NCBI GenBank assembly: GCA_019118745.1
Contig: DWYJ01000002.1
Location: forward strand, 31,307 to 95,306
From: Candidatus Desulfovibrio gallistercoris
Lineage (GTDB): Bacteria > Desulfobacterota > Desulfovibrionia > Desulfovibrionales > Desulfovibrionaceae
Reading direction: 5' to 3'
DNA length: 64,000 nt
Below, piece by piece: positions 33,050 through 42,915 of the stretch (positions are counted from its first letter, which is position 1; the number at the start of each line of letters is the position of its first letter). A program made the translations under genes and the position numbers. Under the pieces are notes generated by a model that made no database searches, had not been told where the DNA came from, and worked only from the letters and a program-made list of their open reading frames with translations.

Positions 33050-34951
33050 TCAGCCCTGCAGGGCCTCACGCACGGCCTGCGCCAGATGTTCGGCATCCAG
33101 CCCCACCATCTGCCGCAGCTCGGCCTGCGTACCGTGCTCCACAAAGGCGTCCCACAGCCCCAGACGGCGGATGCGCTGTCCGCGCAGGGCCCCCTTGTCG
33201 GAAAGCAGTTCCAGCACAGCGGACGAGAAGCCCCCGGCCCGGACGCCCTCCTCCACCAGCACGAGCACGGAAAAACGCTCCGCCAGCTCCAGCAACTGGG
33301 CTTCGGGCAGTGGTTTGATCCAGACGGCATCGAACACTTCCACGGAAATGCCCTCCGCCGCCAGCGCTTCCGCCGCCTGCAAGGCCGGATGCACGCAACT
33401 GCCCACCGCGATGAACACGGCGTCCTTGCCCTGCCGGAGGCATTCCCCCTGCCCGACGGGCAGCAGGGTGGGCTCCCCTTCCAGCGGCACGCCGACGCCT
33501 GCGCCGCGCGGGATGCGCAGGGCACAGGGCGCATTGAGGGTGAGCGCCGTGGCAAGGCAGTGCCGCAGCGCGTTCTCATCACGGGGGGCCAGCAGGTGCA
33601 TGTTCGGGATATGGCGCAGATAGGCCATGTCGAAGACGCCATGATGGGTCGCGCCGTCCTCGCCCACCAGCCCGGCCCGGTCGATGCAGAAGGTCACGGG
33701 CAGATTTTGCAGACAGACGTCATGCACGATCTGGTCATAGGCCCGCTGCAGGAAGGTGGAATAGATGGCCACCACGGGCCTGAGGCCTTGACTGGCCATG
33801 CCCGCCGCAAAGGTGACGGCATGCTGCTCACAGATGCCCACATCGGCGAAGCGCTCGGGGAAACGGTTCTGGAAGGCCTGCGTGCCCGTGCCTTCCGGCA
33901 TGGCGGCGGTGATGGCCATGATGCGCTTGTCTTCTTCGGCCAGCTCCACCAGCGTCTTGCCGAACACGCTGGTATAGGACGGGGCGGAGGCCTTGGCCGG
34001 AGGCACGGCCTTGCCCGTTTCCGGCAGGAAATGCCCCACGCCGTGATAGTGCGTGGGGTCCAGCTCCGCCGGGGCATAGCCCTTGCCCTTGCGGGTACGG
34101 ACATGCAGCAGCACCGGACCGTCCTCCACGCCCGCGGCCATCTCCAGATGCGTCCGCAGGGCGGTCAGGTCGTGCCCGTCCACCGGCCCTATGTAGGTGA
34201 AGCGCAGGGCCTCGAAGAGCATACCGGGTGTGAAGAAGGACTTGAAGCTCCACTCTCCGCGCATGGCGTAGGTGGCCAGATGGTTGCCGATGCGGGGCAC
34301 GGTGCGCAGGAAGGCCAGCACATCCTTGCGGACCTGCCGTACCCAGCGGCGGGACAGCGTGCGGCTCAAGAAGCGGGAAAGCGCCCCGACATTGGGCGAG
34401 ATGGAGATCTCGTTGTCGTTGAGCACCACGATGAGGCGTCTGCCCATGTGCCCGGCGAGATTGAGCCCTTCAAAGGCTTCGCCGCCGGTGAGGGAGCCGT
34501 CCCCGATGACTGCCAGCACATGGTGCTTCTGATGCTGATAGTCGCGGGCCACGGCCATGCCCAGCGCCGCCGAGATGGAGGTGGAGGAATGCCCCACGCC
34601 GAAATGGTCGTACGGGCTCTCTTCCCGGCGCGGGAAGCCGGAGATGCCCCCCAGCTTGCGCAGCGTGTCAAAGGCGGCATGCCGTCCGGTCAGGAGCTTG
34701 TAGGCGTAGGACTGATGCCCCACGTCCCAGACCAGCTTGTCGCGGCTCATGTCGAACGTGGCCAGCAGGGCCAGCGTCAGCTCCACCACGCCCAGCGAGG
34801 GCGCAAGGTGACCGCCGTTGCGCGCCACCACCTCGATGATGCGGCGCCGCAGCTCGTCCGCCAGCTGCTCGAGCTGGCTGTCCGTCAGGTTCCCCACCTG
34901 AGCGGGCCCGGTCAGGGAATCGAGCAGCGGCGTCATGCTTTCTATGTCCAT
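33050..34951 (-). CDS. dxs: 1-Deoxy-D-xylulose-5-phosphate synthase
   Basis: A 633-residue thiamine-diphosphate enzyme that condenses pyruvate and glyceraldehyde 3-phosphate, the first step of the MEP isoprenoid pathway. Seen: the N-terminal LVWDVGHQSYAYKLLTGR, the ThDP motif VIGDGSLTGGEAFEGLN, the YIGPVDGHDLTALR stretch, and the transketolase-like FPERFADVGICEQHAVTFAAG and FCIDRAGLVGEDGATHHGVFD segments. Length is standard. It starts 2 bases after ispA and is the last gene of the minus-strand operon xseA-M23-xseB-ispA-dxs. Confidence 0.97.
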   Translation of the reverse strand: MDIESMTPLLDSLTGPAQVGNLTDSQLEQLADELRRRIIEVVARNGGHLAPSLGVVELTLALLATFDMSRDKLVWDVGHQSYAYKLLTGRHAAFDTLRKLGGISGFPRREESPYDHFGVGHSSTSISAALGMAVARDYQHQKHHVLAVIGDGSLTGGEAFEGLNLAGHMGRRLIVVLNDNEISISPNVGALSRFLSRTLSRRWVRQVRKDVLAFLRTVPRIGNHLATYAMRGEWSFKSFFTPGMLFEALRFTYIGPVDGHDLTALRTHLEMAAGVEDGPVLLHVRTRKGKGYAPAELDPTHYHGVGHFLPETGKAVPPAKASAPSYTSVFGKTLVELAEEDKRIMAITAAMPEGTGTQAFQNRFPERFADVGICEQHAVTFAAGMASQGLRPVVAIYSTFLQRAYDQIVHDVCLQNLPVTFCIDRAGLVGEDGATHHGVFDMAYLRHIPNMHLLAPRDENALRHCLATALTLNAPCALRIPRGAGVGVPLEGEPTLLPVGQGECLRQGKDAVFIAVGSCVHPALQAAEALAAEGISVEVFDAVWIKPLPEAQLLELAERFSVLVLVEEGVRAGGFSSAVLELLSDKGALRGQRIRRLGLWDAFVEHGTQAELRQMVGLDAEHLAQAVREALQG

Positions 34952-34953
34952 CG

Positions 34954-35844
34954 TTAGGCCGTTCTGTTGACTGTGTAATCCGCCAGCGCCGCAAGGAAGG
35001 CGGCTTCCTGCCCGTCAAAGCGGGCCAGCGCGGCCTGCGCGCTGTCGGCATAGCCGCGCGCCAGCTCCCGGCTCTTTTCCAGCCCCACGAGTTTGGGATA
35101 GGTGTTCTTGCCCTGCTCCTCGTCGCTGCCGGCAGGCTTGCCGAGGGTCTCGGTATCCGAGACCACATCAAGGATATCGTCGGCGATCTGGAAGGCCACG
35201 CCCAGCGCCGCCCCGAAGTCGCCGATGGCCTTGAGCGCCCCGGCGTCGGCCCCGGCCAGCAGGGCCCCGCACACGCAGGAAGCGCGCAGGATGGCCCCGG
35301 TCTTCATGGCATGCATGAGACGGAGCTGATCGAGCGAGATGCTTTCCATCCCGGTGAAGATCATGTCCCATTCCTGCCCGCCCACCATGCCGGACGAACC
35401 GGCAGCCAGGGCAAATTCCCGCAGGGCGGCCAGCACGCGGTCCGCGGGCAGATCAAGGCCGCTCATGACGTAGAAGGCGTCCGTCAGCAGACCGTCCCCG
35501 GCCAGGATGGCCGTGGCTTCATCAAAGGCCTTGTGGTTGGAGGGCTTGCCGCGCCGCAGGTCGTCGTCGTCCATGGCGGGCAGGTCGTCATGGATCAGGG
35601 AATAGGTATGCACCATCTCGATGGCCCCGGCAAAGGGCAGCACCTTTTCCGGCGCAAGACCGCACATGGCCGCCGTGCTCATGCAGAGCACGGGGCGGAG
35701 GCGCTTGCCGCCCGCCTGCAGGCTGTACAGCATGGATTCCTTGAGTCGCGGCGGCAGATCCCGCCCGTCCAGACAGACGGCGAGCCAGGCCTCGACCTGT
35801 GCGCCGCGTTCCTTGAGCAGTCGTTTCATTTCCTGAGGCGTCAT
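34954..35844 (-). CDS. ispA: Farnesyl diphosphate synthase (short-chain polyprenyl synthase)
   Basis: A 296-residue trans-prenyltransferase that makes geranyl and farnesyl diphosphate from IPP and DMAPP. The first Asp-rich motif is HDDLPAMDDDDLRRGKP and the second FQIADDILDVVSD. LQAGGKRLRPVL is the family start. The start codon overlaps the xseB stop (ATATGA), giving strong coupling. A longer open frame extends upstream through xseB but is not the gene. Neighbours xseB and dxs form the common xseB-ispA-dxs order. Confidence 0.95.
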   Translation of the reverse strand: MTPQEMKRLLKERGAQVEAWLAVCLDGRDLPPRLKESMLYSLQAGGKRLRPVLCMSTAAMCGLAPEKVLPFAGAIEMVHTYSLIHDDLPAMDDDDLRRGKPSNHKAFDEATAILAGDGLLTDAFYVMSGLDLPADRVLAALREFALAAGSSGMVGGQEWDMIFTGMESISLDQLRLMHAMKTGAILRASCVCGALLAGADAGALKAIGDFGAALGVAFQIADDILDVVSDTETLGKPAGSDEEQGKNTYPKLVGLEKSRELARGYADSAQAALARFDGQEAAFLAALADYTVNRTA

Positions 35845-36110
35845 ATGTCTTCCTCCTCGTCCGGCTGACGGCCGGACACGGCATCCGTAAGGATCAGATC
35901 CTTTTCCTCGCCATCCTGCCAGATGGTCAGCTGATGGCGGGCCTTTTCCAGTTGTTCCCGGCACAGGCGCGAACATTCCACGCCTTCCTTGTACAGGGCC
36001 ATGCCCTCTTCCAGCGGCAACCGGCCTTCTTCCAGCGCGGTCACGATCTCCTGGAGACGTTCCATGCGGCCTTCGAAATCGGCCGGGATCTTGTTGCGTG
36101 AATTCTTCAT
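35841..36110 (-). CDS. xseB: Exodeoxyribonuclease VII small subunit
   Basis: An 89-residue XseB, which assembles in several copies on XseA to form ExoVII, degrading single-stranded DNA from both ends. The signature is FEGRMERLQEIVTALEEGRLPLEEGMALYKEGVE and the following CREQLEKARHQL helix. The C-terminal tail is acidic. It is flanked by the M23 peptidase gene (3-base gap) and ispA (4-base overlap). Confidence 0.95.
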   Translation of the reverse strand: MKNSRNKIPADFEGRMERLQEIVTALEEGRLPLEEGMALYKEGVECSRLCREQLEKARHQLTIWQDGEEKDLILTDAVSGRQPDEEEDI

Positions 36111-36113
36111 GTT

Positions 36114-37073
36114 TTACTTGAGGGGTTGAGCGGCCGGAGAGGCGGCCACGGGCTGCGCCCCGCTCTCTTCCCAGGGGGCAAGGAGGGGCTCCACGTCCAC
36201 GGACTGCCCCTGCACGATAAGGGAAAGATGCAGATGCGGCCCGGTCACGCGCCCTGTGGCCCCGACCTTGCCGATGACCTGGCCCTTGCGCACCTCCTGC
36301 CCGTTCTGCACCAGCAGCTCGGACATGTGCAGATAGGCGGTGAAGACGCCCTGCCCGTGGTCCAGGTAGACGGTCTTGCCGGAAAAATAGAGGTCGTCGC
36401 ACAGCACCACGCGGCCGTCGGCACAGGCCTTGATGGGCGTCCCGCTGGCGCCGCGCAGATCAAGGCCCCGGTGATAGCCGCGCGGCTGTCCGTTGAAGAC
36501 GCGCTTCAGGCCATACAGGCTGGAGATGCCTCCCGGCACGGGCCGGGTGAGCGGCAGGGCCCACTGCCGGACGGGCGAATAGCTGGACAGTGCGGCCTTG
36601 ACTTGCGCCCTGTCCCGGCGGATGCGCTCCATGACCTTGGCGGGCGGGTCCACATACTTCTTGTCCACGGTCAACTTCTGCACCGGACGCTTGCGGTCGA
36701 AAAGCGCTACCGCCGCCTGCGGGGAACGCCCGCCCGCCGCCGCAGCGGACAGGGCAAGGCGCTTCTCTTTGGCTTCCAGCGGCACGGAAAGCAGCATGAC
36801 GGCCTGCCATGCCTGCGCCCCCTGCGGCGTGACGACAGCCTCGGCCTGTGCGCGCCATTCCTTGCCGCGCCAGCTGAAGACCACCTCCTGTACGGGGACA
36901 TCGGAAACGGCCAGCGCCAGAAAGGCATCGCCGCGCGCCACCTGCTCCGGCGCTTCGAGCCGAAGCGCCGCCTGCGCCATGCCGGTCCACAGGCAGCACA
37001 GCGCGGCAACGATCCCGAGCACCCGGCACGACCGGCGCAGCGGGGCACAGACCTGAAACACGTGGGACATCAT
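36114..37073 (-). CDS. Periplasmic M23-family metallopeptidase
   Basis: A 319-residue exported peptidase of the LytM/M23 type that cuts peptidoglycan cross-links. A signal peptide with an unusually long basic n-region ends near AQA (residue ~35). The N-terminal half is a beta-rich domain of unknown function. The C-terminal half has the zinc site HRGLDLRG (HxxxD), TAYLHMS and the GPHLHLSL (HxH) motif, all intact. The tail is Ala/Pro-rich. Start at the first ATG (AAGGAG spacing 4) or the next codon, overlapping the xseA stop. It is inserted between the two ExoVII genes. Confidence 0.9.
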   Translation of the reverse strand: MMSHVFQVCAPLRRSCRVLGIVAALCCLWTGMAQAALRLEAPEQVARGDAFLALAVSDVPVQEVVFSWRGKEWRAQAEAVVTPQGAQAWQAVMLLSVPLEAKEKRLALSAAAAGGRSPQAAVALFDRKRPVQKLTVDKKYVDPPAKVMERIRRDRAQVKAALSSYSPVRQWALPLTRPVPGGISSLYGLKRVFNGQPRGYHRGLDLRGASGTPIKACADGRVVLCDDLYFSGKTVYLDHGQGVFTAYLHMSELLVQNGQEVRKGQVIGKVGATGRVTGPHLHLSLIVQGQSVDVEPLLAPWEESGAQPVAASPAAQPLK

Positions 37074-38572
37074 TCTTCTCCTTCTGCCGCCGCCGTGTCC
37101 GGGCGGGGGCGAATCTGGGCAACTGTAACCCCCAGTGAGCCATCCTGCAAGCGGATGCGCAACTCCTGTCCGCCCTGCGCCTGCCGGACGCTGCGGATCA
37201 ACGCTCCGCGACTGTCGGCGACGAGCGCATAGCCGCGTTCCAGCGGCCCGAGGGGATCGCAGGCCGCCAGCCGCAGGGCCAGCCGCTCCCGTTGGGCTTC
37301 CGCCCTGTCCACACTCTGCCGCCCGCCGGCCAGCAGACGCCGTTCCGCCCAGAGCAGTTCCTGCTGCCGCTGCAAGAGCAGCCGGGGCAGCGCCGCCCGC
37401 AGGCGATCCTCCAGCGCGCCGGTTTCCCGCGCCGCGACCGCCAGCCGGGTCGGATTCCAGAACGAGCGCAGCATCTGCGCCAGATGGTCCGCCTGCCGCT
37501 GCCGTCTGCCCAGCATTTCCCGTACGGCGCGCAGCATGGCCAAAGACAGACGGCGGCGCGCGCTCTCCAGCCGTTCCAGCTGCCGCTGCGGCGCATGGGC
37601 CCGCAACAGGCGCGCCAGATGGCCCAGTTGCAGTTCCTGCCGCTCCAGCCGCCGCCGCATGCCGCGGGAAAGAGCGGCCTCCTGGTCATCGAGGAGCTGA
37701 AGCAGCTCCTGCCGCGAAGGCCAGAGCAGCTGGGCCGCATGCGAGGGCGTCGCGGCCCGGACGTCGGCCGTCAGATCGGCCAGCGTCACGTCCACTTCAT
37801 GTCCGATGCCGGCCAGGACCGGCAGCCGGGAGCGGTATACCGCTTCGGCCACCTCCTGCTCGTTGAAGGCCCAGAGGTCTTCCAGCGAACCGCCGCCGCG
37901 GATGAGGACGATGACCTGCGGCCCGTCAGGCAACAGGGCGTGAGCATTGGCCGTTTCCAGAGCGCGCACGATGGACGGGGCGGCGCCCTCTCCCTGCACG
38001 GCCACCGGATACAGCCGGATATGCGCGGCCTGCCCGCGCTGGGCGGCCAGACGCCAGAAATCATGGATGGCCGCCCCGTGGGGCGAGGTGATCAGGGCCA
38101 CCCGTGCGGGATCCCACGGCAGACGGCGCTTGCGCTCCTGCGCGAAAAAGCCGAGCGCGGCAAGACGGCGCTTGCGCTCCTCGAAGGCCTGGGCAAGTCC
38201 GCCCTGTCCCGCGGGCTGCACAAGCTCCACCACCAGCTGGTACTGCCCGCGCGGGGCGTAGATGCCTACGTGCCCGGCACAGATGAGCCCGGCTCCCTGC
38301 CGGAGCAGCTCCTCCGGGGCGGGCGGCGGCGTTTCAAAGACTTCGCCGGTCAGGGGGTCGAAGCTTCCCCGCTGCCGCTGCTGCTGCCGGAACCAGACGC
38401 ACTGGAGCTGCGCCTCGGCGTCCTTGAGCGTGAAGTAGAAATGCCCGGATGCGGGGCGGGAGACGTTCCCTACCTCGCCCCGCACCCAGACAAAGGGAAA
38501 ATGACGCTCCACCGTGCGGCGGAGCTGTTCCGTCAGCTGGCGGACGGACTGGATGGTCATATCTTCCGACAC
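37070..38572 (-). CDS. xseA: Exodeoxyribonuclease VII large subunit
   Basis: A 500-residue catalytic subunit of ExoVII. It has an N-terminal OB-fold (VRGEVGNVSRPASGHFYFTLKDAEAQLQCVWFR). The nuclease domain has VALITSPHGAAIHDF, IVLIRGGGSLEDLWAFNEQEVAEAVYRSRLPVLAGIGHEVDVTLADLTADVRAATPSHAA, and a long coiled-coil C-terminal part. Length is slightly above average. It starts 54 bases after proS and is separated from xseB by the M23 peptidase gene. Confidence 0.96.
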   Translation of the reverse strand: MSEDMTIQSVRQLTEQLRRTVERHFPFVWVRGEVGNVSRPASGHFYFTLKDAEAQLQCVWFRQQQRQRGSFDPLTGEVFETPPPAPEELLRQGAGLICAGHVGIYAPRGQYQLVVELVQPAGQGGLAQAFEERKRRLAALGFFAQERKRRLPWDPARVALITSPHGAAIHDFWRLAAQRGQAAHIRLYPVAVQGEGAAPSIVRALETANAHALLPDGPQVIVLIRGGGSLEDLWAFNEQEVAEAVYRSRLPVLAGIGHEVDVTLADLTADVRAATPSHAAQLLWPSRQELLQLLDDQEAALSRGMRRRLERQELQLGHLARLLRAHAPQRQLERLESARRRLSLAMLRAVREMLGRRQRQADHLAQMLRSFWNPTRLAVAARETGALEDRLRAALPRLLLQRQQELLWAERRLLAGGRQSVDRAEAQRERLALRLAACDPLGPLERGYALVADSRGALIRSVRQAQGGQELRIRLQDGSLGVTVAQIRPRPDTAAAEGEE

Positions 38573-38626
38573 GGGCCCTCTCCGGCCCCTGCCGCGTCAG
38601 CAGGGGCCGCTCTCCGCCTTCCCGGC

Positions 38627-40357
38627 TCAGGCCATGCGGGCCTTCCAGCCCTGGCGCACCGTTTCCATCCAGGCGGACAGCGCCTCGGGCAGCGTCTCCA
38701 GGGGCAGTTCGCCCTTTTCGCCGGTGCGCCGGTCCTTGCATTCCACGATGCCGCGCGCAAGCCCCTTGCCGCCCACGATGAGCTGCATGGGCGCGCCGAT
38801 GAGGTCCGCGTCCTTGAATTTGACGCCGGGGCGCTCTTCCCGGTCGTCCAGCAGCACGGAGACGCCCTGCCCTTCCAGCAGATCGTGGATCTCGCCGGCC
38901 TTGGCGGAAACGTCCTCCTTGCCGGGATCGAGGTTGAGCAGGATGCACTGCACCGGGGAGATCTGCGGCGGGAAGATGATGCCGTTCTCGTCGTTGTTCT
39001 GCTCGATGGCCGCCGCCACCACGCGGGAAACGCCGATGCCGTAGCAGCCCATGATCATGACGCGTTCCTTGCCGTTCTCGTCGAGGAAGACGGCGTGCAT
39101 GGCGTCGCTGTATTTGGTGCCCAGCTTGAAGATGTGCCCCACCTCGATGCCCTTGGGCAGTTCGATGGGCGCGCCGCAGCGCGGGCAGCAGTCCGTGGCC
39201 GTGATGGCCCGCAGGTCGGCATAGGCGGTTATGGCGGCGTCACGCGCAAGGTCCACGTGCAGCAGATGCGCGTCCGCGGCATTGGCGCCCGTCACGTAGT
39301 CCGTGGCGCCCTGGAGCTCGGCGTCCGCATAGATGGGCACATCCAGGCCCACCGGCCCGGCGAAGCCCACCGGCGCATGGGTCAGGGCCTGCACCACCTC
39401 GCCGGCGGCCAGCTGCACATCCTGCGCCTTGAGCAGATTCTTGAGCTTGATGTCGTTGACTTCGCGGTCGCCGCGCACGAGGACGGCCACATGCTTGCCG
39501 CCCACCGTGAACAACATGGTCTTGACCACGCGCTCGGACGCGACGCCCAGCATGGCGCTCACTTCCTCGACGCTGTGCGCGCCGGGCGTCGCCACCTTTT
39601 CGCAGGGCGGACAGCCCGTCGTGCAGGGCTCGCCCTTCCATACCACTTCGGCGCGCTCCACATTGGCGGCATACTGGCAGGAGGTGCAGGCGGCGATGGT
39701 ATCTTCACCGGTATCGGCAAGCACCATGAACTCGTGCGAGAAATTGCCGCCGATGGAGCCGGTATCCGCCTCCACGGCGCGGAAGCGCAGGCCGAGACGC
39801 TGGAAGATCCGCATATAGGCATCATACATGATGGCGTAGCTGGCATCGGCCGCCGCATCGTCCACGTCAAATGAATAGCCGTCCTTCATGACGAATTCGC
39901 GCCCGCGCATGAGGCCGAAGCGGGGGCGGATCTCGTCGCGGAACTTGCTCTGGATCTGATAGAGCCGCACGGGGAGCTGCCGGTAGGAGCGCACCTCGCC
40001 GCGCACCAGATCGGTGATGACTTCCTCGTGCGTGGGGCCGAGGCAGTAGTCCCGGTCATTGCGGTCCTTGAAGCGCAGCAGTTCCTTGCCGTAATGCTCC
40101 CAGCGGCCGGTCTCCTTCCAGAGATCGCCGGGGATGACCGAGGGCATGAGCAGCTCCTGGAAGCCCGCGGCGTTCATTTCCTCGCGCACCACGCGGGCCA
40201 CGTTGTCGATGGCCCGCAGGCCCAGCGGCAGATAGATGTAGACGCCGGACGTCAGCTTGCGGACCATGCCCGCCCGCAGCAGCAGTTTGTGGCTCGCCAC
40301 CTCGGCCTCGGCCGGGGTTTCCTTGAGTGTGGGGATATAACAGGAGCTAAAGCGCAT
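38627..40357 (-). CDS. proS: Prolyl-tRNA synthetase
   Basis: A 576-residue class II synthetase of the bacterial type with an editing insertion. Motif 2/3 regions appear as [59 protein letters not shown] and the late [20 protein letters not shown]. The INS editing domain lies at about residues 230-390 with [36 protein letters not shown] segment and a [10 protein letters not shown] knuckle are also visible. Its start overlaps the ispG stop by one base. It is expected in the cytosol charging tRNA-Pro. Confidence 0.97.
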   Translation of the reverse strand: MRFSSCYIPTLKETPAEAEVASHKLLLRAGMVRKLTSGVYIYLPLGLRAIDNVARVVREEMNAAGFQELLMPSVIPGDLWKETGRWEHYGKELLRFKDRNDRDYCLGPTHEEVITDLVRGEVRSYRQLPVRLYQIQSKFRDEIRPRFGLMRGREFVMKDGYSFDVDDAAADASYAIMYDAYMRIFQRLGLRFRAVEADTGSIGGNFSHEFMVLADTGEDTIAACTSCQYAANVERAEVVWKGEPCTTGCPPCEKVATPGAHSVEEVSAMLGVASERVVKTMLFTVGGKHVAVLVRGDREVNDIKLKNLLKAQDVQLAAGEVVQALTHAPVGFAGPVGLDVPIYADAELQGATDYVTGANAADAHLLHVDLARDAAITAYADLRAITATDCCPRCGAPIELPKGIEVGHIFKLGTKYSDAMHAVFLDENGKERVMIMGCYGIGVSRVVAAAIEQNNDENGIIFPPQISPVQCILLNLDPGKEDVSAKAGEIHDLLEGQGVSVLLDDREERPGVKFKDADLIGAPMQLIVGGKGLARGIVECKDRRTGEKGELPLETLPEALSAWMETVRQGWKARMA

Positions 40358-41433
40358 CAGGCGTATTCCTTTTCCTTGAGCAGGAGTTGCAGTTCTTCAA
40401 GAAAAGCCGCCAGCAGGGCGTCCTGCCCCCTGACGGAACGTATGACCTCTCCCTTGCGGAAGATGATCCCCTTGTCCCGGCCGCCGGCAAGGCCGAGGTC
40501 CGCCTCGCGCGCCTCGCCCGGCCCGTTGACCACACAGCCCATGACCGCCACCTTGATGTCGGCCGTGGATTCCGCAAGCCGTTCCTCCACCGCGCGCGCC
40601 AGGGAGAAAAGGTCGATCTCCGTCCGCCCGCAGGTGGGGCAGGAGATGATCTCCGGCCCGCGCCGCCGCAGGCCGAGCGCGCGCAGGATCTCATAGGCCA
40701 CCGTCACCTCTTCCGCGGGATCGGCGGTCAGAGAGACGCGCAGGGTGTCGCCTATGCCTTCATGCAACAGGATGCCCAGCCCCACGGCGGACTTGACCGT
40801 GCCGCGCATGAGCCCGCCCGCCTCGGTGATGCCGATATGCAGCGGATAATCGCAGACCCCGGCAAGCAGGCGGTAGGCCTCCAGCGTATCCTGCACGGAA
40901 GACGACTTGAGGGAGATCTTGGTGTCGTAAAAACCGCGCGCCTCCAGCATGCGCACATGACCGAGCGCGCTCTCCACCATCGCCTGCGGGCAGGGCCCGC
41001 CGTATTTGGCAAGCAGGCCCTTCTCCACGGAGCCGGAATTGACCCCCACGCGGATGACGGCCCCGTGCGCCTTGGCCGCATCCACCAGAGCGTCCACATG
41101 GGCACGCGGCCCGATGTTGCCCGGATTGATGCGCAATCCTTCAAGTCCTGCTTCAAGGGCCGCCAGCGCCAGCCGGTGGTCGAAGTGGATATCGGCAATG
41201 AGCGGCACCGGCGAAGCGTCGCGAATGGCCCGCAGGGCCGCGGCGGCGCTTTCGTCGGGAACGGCCAGACGCACGGCTTCGCAGCCGCGGCGCACCAGCG
41301 CCTCGATCTGACGCAGCGTGGCCGCCACGTCACGCGTATCGGTATTGGTCATGCTCTGCACGACGATGGGGGCTCCGCCGCCGATGCTCAGGTTGCCCAG
41401 CCGTACGGAGCGGGTCTTGCGACGCTCGATCAT
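40357..41433 (-). CDS. ispG: (E)-4-hydroxy-3-methylbut-2-enyl-diphosphate synthase
   Basis: A 358-residue Fe-S enzyme of the MEP pathway, converting MEcPP to HMBPP. N-terminal [34 protein letters not shown] is the IspG signature. [11 protein letters not shown] and LRINPGNIG mark the TIM barrel. The C-terminal cluster ligands are in [12 protein letters not shown] and [11 protein letters not shown]. The start is MIERRK with an AAAAGG region upstream; the open frame continues into an F2 repeat and is not used. It heads the operon with proS and, further on, ispA and dxs. Confidence 0.96.
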   Translation of the reverse strand: MIERRKTRSVRLGNLSIGGGAPIVVQSMTNTDTRDVAATLRQIEALVRRGCEAVRLAVPDESAAAALRAIRDASPVPLIADIHFDHRLALAALEAGLEGLRINPGNIGPRAHVDALVDAAKAHGAVIRVGVNSGSVEKGLLAKYGGPCPQAMVESALGHVRMLEARGFYDTKISLKSSSVQDTLEAYRLLAGVCDYPLHIGITEAGGLMRGTVKSAVGLGILLHEGIGDTLRVSLTADPAEEVTVAYEILRALGLRRRGPEIISCPTCGRTEIDLFSLARAVEERLAESTADIKVAVMGCVVNGPGEAREADLGLAGGRDKGIIFRKGEVIRSVRGQDALLAAFLEELQLLLKEKEYA

Positions 41434-41901
41434 CCTTTTCTCCCGGAAGTTGCGTACGATGGGCGGCAGCGCACGACGTGCCGCGGCATCGTGGAAGGAC
41501 CGCGAACGGTTGTATGCTATTTCCCCCCGCAAGCCAAGTCTTAGAACATGTTCAGTTTGAAACGCCTTGCCTTTCAAGCCATATGGCCCGTCGTTTCGCG
41601 AAAAACACGATTTTTCCGCCTGGTTTGGGCCGGGCGGCGGGGATATGCCGCCATTTCGCCCGCCTGGGCGAGCCAGGATAAATTCTTTCCCTTTGTCTGC
41701 TTTTTCGCTATATTGCCCTTGCCGACGGGAGGATCCCCGCGCGCCGCTGCGCCGGCGATGGCATTTTTTACCGGAACGAAACTTGCATGCATATGCCTGA
41801 AAGTGCGGGCAGAGAACGGATATCCGTCATTTCTGCCGCATGCTCAAGTTTTTTCCCGTATTGCCGTTAAGCTTCGCAAGAACTTCACCTCAGAGGTGCC
41901 T
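41434..41901. other. Divergent intergenic region with an F2-type repeat
   Basis: No gene is supported between ispG and the FlgO-like gene. It contains a diverged F2 copy (41540-41665). Promoters for both divergent genes should be here, but I cannot place them with confidence. Confidence 0.5.
41540..41665. mobile_element. Diverged F2-family element
   Basis: TTAGAACATGTTCAGTTTGAAACGCCTTGCCTTTCAAGCCATATGGCCCGTCGTTTCGCG, the ACACGATTTTTCCGCC segment, then GGGCCGGGCGGCGGGGATATGCCGCC. It has the F2 module order with more substitutions and no clear right end. Confidence 0.6.
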
Positions 41902-42597
41902 ATGCTCCACATGCCCACGCCCCCTTCCACATGCCGCCGCTTCTGCCTGCTGCTCCTGCTGCTGGCGGCGCTGCTTCCTGCCTGCACCCGTTCCACCGCC
42001 CCTACGGACCCGGAATACGTCGACGCGGTGGAACTCAAGCTCAAATGTCGGGAGCTGGCCGATCAGATGCTGGCCACCATGCCCAATGATGCCCTGAAAG
42101 GCGTCGTCGCCCTGCCGACCTCCTTTGTGGAGCAAGGCAACCGCAGCGTAAGCTCCCCCCTGGGCCGTCTCATCTCCGAGGCGCTCATCTACGAGTTCAA
42201 CCAGCGCGGCTTCCCGGTCCGGGAGTACCGTCTGGCGGGCAAGATCTCCGTCACCGGGGGCAGGGATGACCTTGCTTTCCTCAACAATGTAAGCATCCCG
42301 GTGGGCCAGAAGTGGGCCGCCCTGATCGTGGGGACCTACTATGTGGACAAGGACGCCACCTTCGTCAACGCCCGTCTGGTGCGGGCCACTGACGGCCTTG
42401 TGCTGCGGACGGGGCAGCTCGTGCTGCCCAATACCAGCATCGTGCAGCGCATGTCCGAGTCCGACGTCCAGGTGGCCTCCCGTGCGGCCGCGGCGAACAA
42501 GTCGCGCAAGTACGGTCAGAACGGCTATTATCCCCCGCTCTACACCCCCGGCAGCGCCCTGAGCAGCGGCTCCCTCCCCATCCGGCAGGGCAAGTAG
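41902..42597 (+). CDS. FlgO-domain lipoprotein
   Basis: A 231-residue outer-membrane-type lipoprotein. The signal peptide ends in the lipobox LLPAC. The body has the FlgO-family pattern: an N-terminal helix (VELKLKCRELADQMLATM), the VALPTSFVEQ strand, PLGRLISEALIYEFNQRGFPVREYR and late WAALIVGTYYVDKDATFVNARLVRATDGLVLRTG. FlgO proteins were described near flagella in Vibrio, but many homologues are general envelope proteins. The start has AGAGG at spacing about 6. It forms a cluster with the next two genes. Confidence 0.75.
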   Translation: MLHMPTPPSTCRRFCLLLLLLAALLPACTRSTAPTDPEYVDAVELKLKCRELADQMLATMPNDALKGVVALPTSFVEQGNRSVSSPLGRLISEALIYEFNQRGFPVREYRLAGKISVTGGRDDLAFLNNVSIPVGQKWAALIVGTYYVDKDATFVNARLVRATDGLVLRTGQLVLPNTSIVQRMSESDVQVASRAAAANKSRKYGQNGYYPPLYTPGSALSSGSLPIRQGK

Positions 42598-42613
42598 GTT
42601 TAGGAGTATCATC

Positions 42614-42907
42614 ATGACGATCAAGCATATCCTCAGCCTTGCGGCCGCCGGCGGCCTGGCCTGCACCCTCCTGCTCTCTCCCGTGATGCTGCCGACGCCC
42701 TGTCAGGCGGTCGAGTCCTCGACCAGCACCAACGCCCTGAGCAGGCAGTACCTGAAGGAAGCGCGGGCATTCCGCCAGCAAGGCCGCTATGAACTGGCCC
42801 GACAGAGTTATGTGCAGGCGCTTTCCGTCTGCCATGATCGTAAGGAATACGAAACCATCAAGCAGGAGCTCAACGGTATCGAGATGCTGCTGCGAACCAT
42901 GCGCTAG
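42614..42907 (+). CDS. Small exported TPR-like protein (97 aa)
   Basis: A 97-residue protein with a signal peptide (KHILSLAAAGGLACTLLLSP) and a mature part of about 60 residues. The mature part contains one TPR-like helix pair (LKEARAFRQQGRYELARQSYVQALSVC). It is expected in the periplasm. It lies 16 bases after one FlgO-like gene and 8 bases before another, so it is probably part of the same envelope assembly. TAGGAG precedes the start. No specific function can be given. Confidence 0.65.
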   Translation: MTIKHILSLAAAGGLACTLLLSPVMLPTPCQAVESSTSTNALSRQYLKEARAFRQQGRYELARQSYVQALSVCHDRKEYETIKQELNGIEMLLRTMR

Positions 42908-42915
42908 GTGCGGTC

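Noticed and set aside
37292..39874. 860-codon plus-strand open frame
   Set aside because: It is antisense to xseA and proS. It has the His/Gly/Arg-rich composition typical of reverse-strand frames in GC-rich genes.
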